In this document: one piece after another, positions 11,001 through 23,100 of the stretch
How the letters are laid out: each line of letters opens with the position of its first letter
Position numbering within the stretch: the stretch's first letter is position 1
Source of the DNA: Panagrolaimus kolymaensis
Taxonomy: Eukaryota > Nematoda > Chromadorea > Rhabditida > Panagrolaimidae
Length of the DNA stretch: 64,000 bases
Reading direction: 5' to 3'
Assembly (NCBI GenBank): GCA_028622995.1
Contig: JAJQJQ010000076.1
Coordinates: 186,001 to 250,000, forward strand
Notes under the pieces: model-generated
Databases searched by the model: none
Told to the model about the DNA's origin: nothing
The model's input: only the letters and a program-made list of their open reading frames with translations
Translations under genes and position numbers: made by a program

Positions 11001-13021
11001 ATTTTGCATATTTTTTTTTGATTGACAGTTTTTTTGACTTTGAAATTCATCCATTGTTGACCTTGATGCTCAGCATGAGCTTAAAATATTTATTTTTAAA
11101 GATTTAATTTGAATCATAACCAATAAATTCCACAAAATTATGGAAAGGCGACCGAATATATTTTTTATTCAAACCTCTTTTCAAGCTTTTTTTATTTGAC
11201 TCATTTACAATTTGTATTTTTTAAATTTCATTTTTATTTTTTTGGCGTGTAAAACAACCAAATCTTCCAAAAAGAGAGAAGGTGACAATTCTCGACTTCG
11301 ATGGCAAACATCGTGATCAAACGAGCTTTGAACGGAGACAACCTTTTTGGTGACATCAAAAAATGTCGAAGATCGGATTTGTATTTGTTTTTTGTTTTAC
11401 TTGAGTAAAAAAAGATCCGGTTCATTTTTTTTATTTATTTACAAAAGAAAAGAAACTAAAAACTTGCCACCAACTAACTTTCTTTTGTTTTTAAGTGTAA
11501 GAAGGGTTTTTCTTGCCAATGTTTGGAGACTTGTTACTACCGTTAAATAGGAAAAAATAAGAATAAAAGAAGGTTTTGGGGTTTTGTTTCTTTCTTCTTA
11601 CTTTTCGCTTTTACGCGCGCGCCGTATGTGTCCTTTCTCTCACTTCATTTTTAAGAGAGTGAGAATTGAAAATTGAATTTTATTCTTTATTATTTTCATA
11701 GAGGGTGCCGAAAATATAAAGCACTATCAAGTGGCTTTCTTTTTTTTTTCTTTTTCTTTTGAACAGAAAAAGGATAAATACTTCAACTAAAAGCTTTGGA
11801 TCATTTTTTTAAACCAAACCCAAAACAATCTTTTTTATTTTAGTAAAAAATTTCACAAAACAAAAATATGTTACATACATAGATTTAAATTATTGTTGAT
11901 AGATAGATTCTTTCTGATTCGCTTAAATCCCATTAAAATAAACTCCATAAAATGATTCTTAAAAATTTTATAAAAAAGAATTTGTTTTTGGTCTACTTCT
12001 CATGGCCTCGAATCAACACATTTTTTTACTTTGCCTTTTTGTCGTCGTCATCATCTTCCGTTTTTTTTTTATTAATAATGTCGTCGATAGAACGAGAGCG
12101 TAAAACCGTAAAAAAAATAAAAGATGAACGAATTAACAAATTTATTATATTTTTTTCTATTTTTCTTCATTAGATTTTGATGATGAGTCAGTCAAGAAAG
12201 TAATTTTGTTGATTGGCGTCATGCATAATTTTTTTCCTTTTTGATATTGTTGGGAATGCGCGTAAAGAAGAATAAAATAGTTTTGACCATTCATTCCAAG
12301 AAAAATAAACGGGACAGTGATGAGCTCTAAGTTTCCTAATCTCGTCCAACCCATCACAAAAGTCAAAGTCACCGATTTTTTCCATGTTTTTAATATTTTT
12401 TCTTTTCTTAAAAGGCGGAGTCCTCAAGGCTGGCATTCTTCTTCTTCTTTTTTAATTCTTTCTTCGTTCCATTTGTCACAATAAAGTGAGCGGCAGTTTT
12501 TGTCTTAAAAATGCGCGACAGTTGCAGAAACCATGGTCACTTTTTCTTCTCTTCTTTTTTTTATTGTATTGTATTTGACTTGACAATGGCCCCTTTGCTT
12601 TGCCTGCGCAAGTAAAAGAAAAAAGAAAGATGAGTTTTTTTATGGGGGTGATGCGTGTTTATTTCTCGGACATGACCGATTCGGTTTTTTTCTTTTTCTT
12701 CCTTAAAATCTTAAAAGTCAATGCCTCTTTTGTTTGCGTCAAATAAAAAAATATGTTCCTTAAGTTTTTCAGTTTTTGAATAACTCTTTTTCCATCATTT
12801 TTTTTTGATTGAACGTTTTTTGTAAAAAGAAAAAAATATATGGCATTTACAATTATTTTTTTATTCATTTTTCAAAGAAAATGACGACCTTGTTTTTATA
12901 TTTTTTTTAAACCTTGTTTCTTTCATGTCGCGATCGATCAATTTCTTTTTCTTATTTTTTTTGTAATTTCTTTGATTTCATAAAAATTGATTTTGATCTT
13001 CTTTTAGACCCCCTTCTTTCA
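8051..13021. other. Gene-free region of about 5 kb between the two DM13 genes
   Basis: No coding exon could be supported on either strand. The DNA is dominated by poly-T/poly-A tracts, CTTC/CTTT runs (for example 8779-8800), an ATT run near 9068 and an AT-alternating stretch near 8278-8293. A seven-base segment ATGGCAG at 9799-9805 is flanked by good splice signals, but this is too little to call. The region ends in the promoter of the Skeletor-like gene, whose ATG is preceded by a TTTTAG acceptor at 13002-13007. Confidence 0.55.
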
Positions 13022-15525
13022 ATGTGGCTACCAACAGTAGCTGTAGCGATTACGCTGCTAACAGGTAATTAATCCCCTTCTAATCTCCCAACAGCATCTT
13101 AATTTAAAATAATAATTTTTTTCCAGTCGGCTGCTCAGCATTGGTATTTAATGATTATGATAGCGAATATGGTACATTTGTGGGAGAATTAAGTAATCTT
13201 GGAGATGGAGAAGTTCAAGGAAAAGTTTATGTTATTAATGAAACGGCGATACAATTAGTGAATTTTACATATAATGGAAATGGACCAGGTACATATTTAT
13301 TTTTAACATGATTCTGGAAAAGAGGGTTTAAAAAAATAAAAATAAAATTTTTATTAATCAGATTAAAGCAAGTTGGTTTTATTTCTCGCTTCAAACAATT
13401 TTTTTTTGGGCCAAACAAATTTTTAATGTTTGTTGTATGGATTTTTGTCGACTTAAAAAAAGAAAAAACGTCGGCATAAATCAAAGCTTTGTCTATTTTT
13501 TTGCTTGCTTTTGCTTTTCTGGGAATCTTCTATTCTTGACCTTCAATTGTCAAAATAATGCTATATACCGCAAAAAAAAAATTGAATGAACCAACAAAAA
13601 AAGCTTTTTCTATTCTTGGCTCACGATTTACTCTCTTTTTCTGAAACGAACGAAACGGCTGCCATGCGATTGGTTGTTGTGGCCATCATCTGTCACAAAA
13701 AAAAAAAGATAGACTAACAAAAACAAACAGCGAATAAAAACCAGAAGGCTGCTTTTTCGAAGCGGCAAAAATTAGCTGAAAAAAAAATTAAAATAGAAAA
13801 AGGAAAACATGGATCAATTTGCACTTGAATGAAAAAAACATAGGGGAAACGGATAATTATAGAAACCAAAATAAAACTTGGGTCAATTTTTCTTTTTTTT
13901 TCTTTTTCTTTGAAACAAAAAAATAATTTTAATTAAAAAATTAAAAACAATTTAATAAATTAATAATTTTTGGTATTATTTTGCAGATGTTTATTTTTGG
14001 TTGGATCGAACAGAATTACCCACAAAAGAAGGATTAAAAGTGCCATCATTAGAATTTGGTGTGGCACCATTAAAGAAATATGATAATGCTCAAGTAGTTT
14101 TGGCTCTTCCAGGGCTTCATAAAGTCACAGCATTTAAAAGTTTTAGTTTGTATTGTTTGAATTTTGATGTAAGTTTTCAAAGGAAAAAAATGTTTTGTTT
14201 TTTTGATTTAATGAAAAAAATTATTTGTAGCACAATTTTGGAAGCGTTGAAATCAAAGAAGGCCTCGTGATTCCTCGACCTCAATTTCTTACCAATGAAC
14301 TTCATGGAAGTCGATACAATGTTGGTTCAGGACCCATTTTGATTATGGATAAAAGAACAATTAAAATCTTTGGATTTACTTTTGATGGGGATAAAGCTCC
14401 AGGTAAATTTAATCAGCTAAAATTTTTTTAACAATTCTTTTTTTCCAGATGGTTATTTCTTTGTTGGTCGAGGACCCAATGTCGTTTATGACGCAGGTGT
14501 AAAAGTTCCCATTCGTGGACGAGATACTTCCGAAATGATTACAGCCATGAATGAACGATATCGAGGCGGACAAGATATTATTATTGATCTCCCTGAAGAA
14601 TATGATATCAATCATATTGATTGGTTAGCAATTTATTGTTATAAATTCCGAGTTGATTTTGGACATGTTTCAATTACAAATGTATCACAACGCATTCCAC
14701 CTTTTATTCCAGCCCAATCAGCTTTTGATGATTTAAAAAATGTTGATGGATGGCAAATTACTACCCTTTTAGGAACACCCAAAAGACATAACTTCACTTT
14801 TCAACTTGGTGTTCCTGGTGGTAAACGAGGTTATCAATATATGGCCCATGCTCGACCAGGCACATATGTATGGTATGTCAATGGTTATTTAGCTGACCTT
14901 TATCTTCGCCGAAATATTACATATACATTTATTGTTCAAGGAGGCAACGATAAATCAACCACAGATTTTTATAATCCTCTTTACATATCTGATGACCCAT
15001 TTGGAGGTTATATGAAACTTTCGAATGATGAAAAAGAGGTAAGAAAAAACGAAAAAGGGATTTTCTATGAGAAAGAAAAATGTCTTTGATTTTTAGCAAG
15101 TTCACATTATTGCTGGAAATAATCCAGATGACACAACTGGAAATCTATGCATTTGGACTCAAGAAAATCCTGATGATAATGCAGATACATATAATTCTTT
15201 CGCTGAATATCGAAATACATTGAAACTAAAATGTGATGAAAATGTTGCACCCGCGGTTTTTACATTCACTCCAAATGCATCCACGCCTGATTTAATTTAT
15301 TATCAAAGTTACACAAATTATAATATGGGTTATAAAATTCATATCGTGGATGATCTTCCAGAAGATTTGGAAGATTTTGTTGAAGAACCATATCAATATG
15401 AAGCATGGCTCAAACATCACAATCTCCAACTTACACCTCGAGGGGCTAATGGCGCATCATCCCAAACTATTGTTTATAATTATTTAGCTTTTATTTTAAT
15501 GATTATTGCATTTGCCTTTTTATAA
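13022..15525 (+). CDS. Skeletor-like protein: two DM13 domains plus a DOMON-like C-terminal domain
   Basis: Exons 13022-13064, 13127-13288, 13987-14168, 14231-14402, 14449-15038 and 15097-15525 give 525 aa; intron 2 is 698 bp and shows nothing coding. A signal peptide spans about residues 1-20. DM13 domain 1 (about 22-150) includes VYVINETAIQLVNFTYNGNG and VYFWLDR. DM13 domain 2 (about 155-270) includes ILIMDKRTIKIFGFTFDGD and IDWLAIYCYKFRVDFGHV. The C-terminal part has LGVPGGKRGYQYMA, then ITYTFIVQGGND, FYNPLYISDDPFGGY and IYYQSYTNYNMGYKI. This is the order seen in the DOMON-like region of Drosophila Skeletor-type proteins. The chain ends in a hydrophobic tail (about 505-525), either a GPI signal or a membrane anchor. 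Known family members are extracellular or matrix-associated, and their biochemical role is unsettled. Polyadenylation signal at 15728-15733. Confidence 0.88.
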
Positions 15526-16130
15526 ATTTTATCAACGAAGAAAAAAAAATACAGTACTTTTAAAGTGCGATTTTATTTGATCTCTTTTTTTGTCTATTTT
15601 TTGTTGCGTCAGTTTTCATTAAAATCACTACCAAATACATGTGCTTTTTATTATCTTTTTATTTGTTGACCATTTTCTTATTTTAATTGTATTGCGAAAC
15701 ATTAAAGTTTCATTTTAAATAATGCTAAATAAAACCACAAATAAAAAGCCATATTGGTTCCACAAAAAGTAAGATATCTCTGTTTTTTTAAGAACAAAAA
15801 CAAAATCAAGCGAACATAAAAAGGTCAAAAAAAAATTAAGGTTGTAGGTTCAATTTTTTTAATAAAACAAATAAATAATAATACTTCAAAGGTAGCTGTT
15901 TAAAAATAAATAATTAGAGATATAATTTTTTATGAAATTTTGAGTCAGTTAGTAAAGCAAAACATTCGGCAAAAATCAGTAAGTTTTGTTCGAAAAAAAA
16001 GTTTTTGAATTTGTTTGAAAATAGCGACTCTCGAGATGCGTTTTGCATTGCGCGAACAGTTGCCAAAGCTTACATTTGCTTGATTTTGAAACTATTCTCA
16101 CTTTTTTTCTTTATGCAGCTTTCATCAATC
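15526..16130. other. Short intergenic region before the SUV3 helicase gene
   Basis: It contains the 3'UTR and polyadenylation signal (15728-15733) of the Skeletor-like gene and A/T-rich DNA. TTATGCAG at 16111-16118 is a good splice acceptor 12 bases before the helicase ATG and is probably a trans-splicing or 5'UTR site. No gene is seen. Confidence 0.6.
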
Positions 16131-18414
16131 ATGTCTCAAATATTGTTATGGAGAGTAAACAGAACATTAATTTCAAGATTATCTACTTATCCATTAGCTT
16201 CTTCTATAACAACGTCAAGAACAGCAGCTAGTAAAGCAAAAGTGAGACATCGTGTAGTAAAAGTAAGTTATTTCTTTCGTTCTTGATTTTTATCAACTTT
16301 ATTTTTTAGGTAGCACATCGTGAAAATTTATCATCTCGAACCACACGCTCTCGATCAATTGATGATTTGGTTATTCCTATGCCAGTAAAAGTAAGGAAAT
16401 CTGCTGATTCTGCGTTAGCTGATTTTGAAGGAAGTGAATCGGTCAATCGTGATACAGTGTCTATGATCCTTCAAGATTTTTCTAAAAGAGAAACTATTCG
16501 AGAACTTGCTGAAGAAAATGGTATATCTCGAAAACTTTTTATGAAAGCTTTTACAAACTTTCGTCAACATTGTATTAACGATATTGATTCATTGGATCCA
16601 ATGCTGAAGGTTACTTTCTCTGATATTATAAATAAAAGTACGTTTTTTTGAAAGCTTCGTTTCATCTTTGTTATTTTTCAGGTCACAGTGTTGATACTCT
16701 TTTTGTATTTTTCCTTGGTCATGCTCGCAAAGTTTATCCGCATTTAGAATCACTAGAAGATTTGAAACTTGTTTCTGATTTGACACAGCCACACAATTGG
16801 TATCCTGATGCAAGAAACATTGAAAGAAAGATCATATTTCATGCAGGTTTGTTTTTATCTCCTTACAATATAACAACTAATGTCCATTTTTTAGGTCCAA
16901 CAAATAGTGGAAAGACGCATGCAGCATTGGAAAGATTCAAGACAGCTAAATCTGGCGTATATTGTGGTCCTCTTCGATTACTTGCTAATGAAATTTTTAT
17001 GAAAATGAATACAGCTGGTGTGCCTTGTGATTTAGTAACTGGTGAAGAAAGAAGTTTTGCTTTGGACAACATGAACCCATCTGCTCATTTATCGTCTACT
17101 GTTGAAATGTTATCGCCACAAATGGAAGTTGAAGTTGCTATTATTGATGAAATTCAAATGGTACGTGATGATCAACGAGGATGGGCTTTTACTCGAGCTT
17201 TACTTGGTGCTGCAGCTCATGAAGTATGTTATTTCCTTTCATAATCCATCTTAGGATATTATGAGATTTTCATGGCTACTAAACGGTTATCATCTTTAGG
17301 TACATCTTTGCGGTGAAATAGCTGCTGTCAACATGGTTAAACGTCTATTAGATCCTATTGGTGAACATGTGGAAGTGATTGAATATGAAAGACGCTCACC
17401 TTTAACAATTAGCACGCATGGACTTGGTGATATTCGACGAGTTGAAGACGGTGATGCAATCGTGTGTTTCTCAAAAAAATCAATCTTTTCTGTGACAAGG
17501 CAATTGGAAAAACTTGGTATTAATTCTGCTGTTATTTATGGTGATTTACCACCAGGTGCTAAACTTGCTCAAGCTGCTAAGTTCAATGATCCAAATGATC
17601 CTTGTAATGTTCTTGTCGCAACCGATGCTATTGGTATGGGATTGAATCTTAATATTAAACGTGTTATATTCAATACATTGATAAAGCCTCCTCTTGGTGA
17701 ACTTATTCCAACTTATGCTGCTTTACAAATTGGTGGACGTGCTGGTCGCTATGGTACTACTTATGCCCATGGAAAGGTAATGACAATGCGAAATGAAGAT
17801 ATGGGATTACTAAAGAAAATTCTTGAAAAACCTGTGGAAGAAATCGAGAAAGCTGGAATTGGACCTACTTACGAACAAATTGAAACATTCGCTTATCATT
17901 TGCCTCATTTGTCATTTGTTAATCTTCTGGATATCTTTGTTTCTGTTTGCAGCATAAGTGATGATTTCTTTATATGTTCTATTCAACAGACTCGTGATTT
18001 AGCTGAACTTATTGATAGCATCAAGCTTCCATTAAGGGTTTGTTCATTTGTGCATTTCATCTTTTCATTCTTGTTTTATAGGATAGATACACATTTTGTC
18101 TCGTTCCTATCAAAGCTGTTAAAAGGGTTGTAGCTACATCATTTGTCAAAATTGTTCGAAGATTTTCAACTGGTCAACCTGTTACTTATGAATGGTTCTG
18201 TAATATGTTAAATTGGCCTGCAAAACCTGCTCAACAAGTCACTGATTTAGCGAATTTGGAAGAAATATATGATATCATTGAAGCATATCTATGGCTATCA
18301 TTTAGAATGCCTGATGCTTTCCCTGATGAAGTTTTGGTTCGGGAAATGGAAGGACAAATGGATGATTTGATTCAAGAAGGAGTAGCTCGATTATTAGCTT
18401 CTCATGTAGAGTAA
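16131..18414 (+). CDS. SUPV3L1: SUV3-type mitochondrial ATP-dependent RNA helicase
   Basis: Exons 16131-16262, 16310-16637, 16682-16846, 16895-17223, 17300-18037 and 18082-18414 give 674 aa. The N-terminus ([20 protein letters not shown], Arg/Ser-rich with almost no acidic residues) looks like a mitochondrial presequence. Family landmarks follow in order: [20 protein letters not shown], then SGKT as the Walker A end (about 208-216), IIDEIQM as the DExH-like motif II, the [12 protein letters not shown] segment, and [10 protein letters not shown] as motif VI. The C-terminal LSNL-like helical region ([17 protein letters not shown]) and the [15 protein letters not shown] segment complete the SUV3 fold. 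SUV3 partners PNPase in the mitochondrial RNA degradosome and unwinds dsRNA. The start is chosen for the presequence and for the acceptor 12 bases upstream. Codon use is less T-tract-laden than in its neighbours. Polyadenylation signal at 18492-18497. Confidence 0.93.
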
Positions 18415-19406
18415 ATATTTCTAGGACTTTTATAGTATTGTAGTTGTTTTTTTTCTTTTGTTGATTTTGAATAATATTTAGTTGTTATGATAATAAATGA
18501 ATTATTTTTGAATTTTCTCTCTTTTAACTATTGTGGATCATTATTTTTGGATTGATGATGTTCTGTTTATCGTTGGTTAGGTTTTAGAATCGGTGCATTT
18601 CGTTCCAGCTTACGTTGTGATGTTATGTTAATCAACAGTTTATGATACAATACAAATATATGTAATATAACTTTCTGGTTATTCTTACAGTATCACAATA
18701 TCATGATGAGCAAGGGCATAGCATTGATTACATGCGAGCAGCATTTAAGTGACTAGGCCATCGACGATAAGTCAAGTTTCCATGATAGTTTATACAGGCG
18801 GTTGCTTGGCTTGTTGAAGAGGCTGTGGCTCACGGGAAAACTACACATAAATGATTGTTGGAAATGTTTAGGTGGAAATACATATATGTATATTATGTGA
18901 ATATGTAAAAGTATGAAAGTATGTATCTCTTTTCCCTTGAATTGTTGATTGCTTTTTGCAAAATATATCTAGCAGTTGGCCATATTTATTCCAAAGTAAT
19001 ATGTGACGATTTTTGGGCCTGGGAGGAATACAAAGTAACCCTTCAGTTACTCATACTGGTCGGCTTGCAGCCACTAACCAGTCTTTGACCAAAGATTATA
19101 CAGTATTCAACCTTTCTATAATTCCCGGAGCAGAGGAGCTTTATATGTTAATATCACTAAAGAAAAGTAATATAACAATGAAACGAAGTGAAATTATTGT
19201 AATGCTTGTTTCATTTGGATTGATTGTGTCCATTGTCCTTACAACCACATTTTCTCTATTTCGCGTGTGCTTATAAAGGAAAAAAGCTATTATTTAAAAC
19301 CAATCATTTTATTGTTTTTAAATATTGAAAACAAAAAATGGGTGAATACTAAATAATGTTAATTTATATTTACAACAACAAAAAAAGAAGAAAGAAACTA
19401 AAGAAA
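18415..19406. other. Convergent intergenic region with an unusually complex, possibly transcribed stretch
   Basis: After the SUV3 polyadenylation signal the sequence to about 19290 lacks the long A/T runs typical of other gaps and has a coding-like mixed composition. A TCTTACAG acceptor ends at 18691. Another acceptor-like TTGCAG at 19063-19068 precedes an open frame to 19276 whose end is MKRSEIIVMLVSFGLIVSIV plus more hydrophobic residues, like one membrane helix. No start codon and donor chain could be built, and no family is recognised. It may be an extended 3'UTR, a decayed gene, a lncRNA or an unmodelled exon. TTTATT at 19308-19313 is the reverse-strand polyadenylation signal of the next gene. 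Confidence 0.35.
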
Positions 19407-20186
19407 TTATTCTGTAGTATCTAATTTGACAATTCCATCGTCTTCTTTAACAATTTCTTCATTTGTTTCATTGCCATTTAAAAAACTATCTCCTTTAGTT
19501 TTGATGTCATTTACAATTCTGCCTCCTTTTGTTTTGATTTTGGTGATAAGCTCATCAATCCATTTTTTAAGATCTTTAACCATTTTAGTATTATTGAGTT
19601 TTTCAAATTTTTCTTTAAGAATTTCCCATAATTGCATAACATATTTATGGAGGGATTCATAATGACGTTTAAGTTGACATTCATTATCGCAATCCTGTAA
19701 AGTATTAGGATTAAAAATTGAAAAAATGTGGGGATTAACAACAAACATCTGTTGGAGGTTTAACATCATAAATTTCATTTTTCATATCAGAATCTTGTTT
19801 ACCACAATCAGTTAAAACTTGGATTTTGTTATATTGCGGCAAAGTGCTGCAATCAAAATTTGGGTTTAATTCAACATCAATGGCCTGAAAATACCTTTTT
19901 TAAAGGGTTCAATGCTTATCATGGAACCGCTTACTTGAAGATCAGGAAATTTTTCAAGTAATAAATCTTCACTTGGAAGTACACGAATATCATTATGAGT
20001 CATACCAATATAATTGAAACCTCTCAATCGCTTTTCGGGAAGATCCATTCTTTGTCGTTCCCGCTTATTATGGCAGTGAATAGTTTCATCATCGGTATCA
20101 CATTCACATTCACCCATGCATTTAAAAATATATGAAGAAGTAAAAGCAAAAATTGATAAAAATAAAATAAATCGGAACAACAACAT
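19407..20186 (-). CDS. Small secreted LRRNT-like cysteine protein with a helical charged tail
   Basis: Minus-strand exons 19935-20186, 19747-19884 and 19407-19694 give 225 aa. A signal peptide (about residues 1-19) is followed by a cysteine cluster FKCMGECECDTDDETIHCHN. Next comes leucine-rich-repeat-like sequence: LPEKRLRGFNYIGMTHNDIR, LPSEDLLLEKFPDLQAIDVE and then LNPNFDC. This resembles the LRR N-terminal cap with one or two repeats found in nematode secreted proteins. The C-terminal 95 residues (from CDNECQLKRHYESL) are Lys/Glu-rich and probably helical, with no membrane anchor. The function is unknown. The LRRNT reading is by eye and could be wrong. The gene is convergent with SUV3 and divergent from the GPCR 5 kb away. 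Confidence 0.75.
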
Positions 20187-23100
20187 TTTTTTCTCGTTGG
20201 TTTTTAATAGATAAAAAAAACGAACTAATTTTTTTTAACAAATCTCTCTCAATTTATATTATAAATATTGCCGAAATTTTTTTCTCTCTCACTTTTTTTT
20301 TTGAACAACAGCTGTTGCTGCTTTTACTGCCTGCTGGTCTGCCTTTTTTGTGATGTGAAGTGATGGAGGTCGATAAAGAAAGAAAAAAAGGGAGGAAGGA
20401 AGGAAACCTAAACATAATTTTTTTTTGGTGGCTCAACCACCACTATCTCAAATTGCCAATGCCATCATTTGCTTGTTGAGTCACACTTTTTTCTTCATTT
20501 TTATAACGAAATAAAAAAGGATTTGCTTTTGATAACGGCCGTCGGGCGGCGATTGCAAGCAATATTTACAAGATGTTTTTTTTTCTCCTTTCCTGTCTGC
20601 AATGTTTAGGATCAATTTCAGAGGTCAAAGTCTAATAGTTTTTCAAAACAAAATAGAAGAAAATAATTTATGAAATCGATGGTGGTCCGACAATATGTGT
20701 TTGAGCGATGGCAAATTTTCGAGCAAGCAAGCATATGATTTTTTTTTCATCAAACAAAAAATCTTAATCACCAAAGAACCAAAGAGTAAAAAGCATAACA
20801 AAATAAATATGAAAAAAGATAATTCCACATATTTTATTTTTTAGAACGAATAACAAATGATAATAAAAAAATAACATTGAATATACAAAGTTTTGCTGAA
20901 GAAGGAGGATGGAGGCATCCATATATTTTTAGAGGCAACAACCAGAAAAGGCATCCCAAAAATAGTTAAGATGAAGGAAAAATGAAAACTAAACATGCCA
21001 TTTGCAAACAACGACGACACAACTTATTTTTGACGGAAGTTTAAAAAGCAAAAGAAAAAAATATAAATAAAATAAAGATGGCGGCTACAACAACTTCAGA
21101 AATTTCAGCAACACCGAAGAAGAAAGAAGTTTTGGAGAAAAAGTTGTCTCATCAATTTCGAATAATGTATTTTGTGTATTTTTTTAAAAACCCCTAATTT
21201 CTCGCTCGGCTTTGCTTAAATGGTTTTTGGTAACAAAAAAAATTATTAACGCTTGAAAAAATCTTTAATCTAAAAGCTTAAGTCTTTTTTCTTGTTACTC
21301 TTGCTTGGTGCTTGTTTGTGTATCATCATCATTTCCCCTTCCATCATCTTCATCTTCTTCATTTTTTTCTTCTTCTCTCGATTAAAAATTATTTGGCTTA
21401 TTCATTTTTTCTTTCTTTCATCTTCCAAGAAGAAGAAGAAAAACAAAGTTTTTTTTGTTGCATTAACCAAACTTTTTTTGTTTTGTTATTTTAATGTTTT
21501 TGATTATCCCTTAATTTTTTTTCCTTTCCCTTCTCCACGTCTATCTCAATTTTTTAAAGTTAAAACAAAAGAATGAATTTTCTTTTTATTTTTTATTTTT
21601 CGAAATACATTTAATTTGAGCATCTGAACTCATGTCTGAATTTTATTTTTTATTTTGATGCAATTACTTTCGTCTTCTCCTTCTATTTTTTTTATCCATC
21701 TATCATTTGGTTTTCGTTTTATTTATCTTTTTTTTCGTTCATGTTGTTTTTGGAGGATAAGACAAACAAAAAAACACAAAAAGCAATTTGAAGACTTAAT
21801 CCAAAAAATAGAAAAAATTACGTTGCAAATGAAAAAAGCCTTAATTTTTTTTGTTGTGGTTGTTAGTTTGTTGGAGCCATTTTTAGACGACGACAACGGC
21901 ACACAAAAAACTTTGCGTTTCATTTTGGTATTATTCATTTATTTATGTTTCGGTTTTTGTCCACTTCCAAAAAAGGAAAATAAAAAAAAACTCAATGGAA
22001 AATTTTAGTTTACTTGTATATAGAAAAATTAAGGTTTTTTTATTTCTATTTGGAAAATAAATAAAAAAATTAAATAAATAAATAGAATAGAAAGAAGTTA
22101 AAAAGGAAACAATTTTCTTTCATCTTCCTTTTGAAGATTAAAGTCGACGGTTAAAGACTCTTTTCTACCATAATACTACTTTTTTTTATTTGGTCTTTAA
22201 AAGGTCAACATCACAAATAAAAATGAAAAAAATGTTAGCCGTTGAAGAAGATGAGATGACGCTTATTTTGATGTTTTTAATCTAAAATGGTTAAGACCCA
22301 AAATAAATAAAATTTAATACATATGTATCTCTTTTTTTGATTATTACTTATGCACATATAATTTTTTTTTCATTTCTTCATTTCATTTTTTATAGATAGC
22401 TTAGTTGTTGCGACTTTTTATAATTATTATTAACAAAGAAGGATAAAATAAAGGGTAATAGTCGGAAGGCTGTATGCCAATCATTATTTTTTTGGATCCT
22501 TCAAACATTAGAGTCATGTATGGAAGAGAAAATACATCCAATATTTTGCTGTTAAAAAATTTTTTTCTTTCATTATTGTCACGGCTGTCATTTTATGCCC
22601 TTCTAATACACATATTTTTGTTGGTGCGCGCAAATTGTCAAAAGATGTATCCCCTTTCATTAAGGCGACGATGAAGGCGACTTCTTGACTTAAAAAAAAA
22701 GAGATGTTGAAGATGGAAAAGCAACCAACAAACAAAAAATGAGGTTACTTTAGGGTTAGTTAGTTTGTTAGTTAAGAAAGTAAAACATGGAATGCTAAGA
22801 AAGTGAAGAAGGAAGAAGAAGTTTCTAGCATTACTACTTCTCTACTCTCACTACCATCATAATTACGATGGAGGACGATGAAAAGTTCATTTAGGGTAGT
22901 TGTTTGTTAAAAAAGCATACATATTGCCGTTAAAAGAAAAATATAAGAAATGTTTTATTAACTCACATAGTAAAGAAAGGAGAAAAAAAAATTAGGATTA
23001 AGAAATGAGCCTTTATGGTGCTGGTAGAAGTGGTGTAGCGTAGTTAGCTATTTTTAAAGCTTATTCGAAACATAACGGTTGTTTTCAAATTTTCATTTTT

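Noticed and set aside
21655..22008. A 117-codon open frame in the 5 kb gap
   Set aside because: Low-complexity Phe/Lys/Leu composition, no family motif, and typical of chance frames in A/T-tract DNA.
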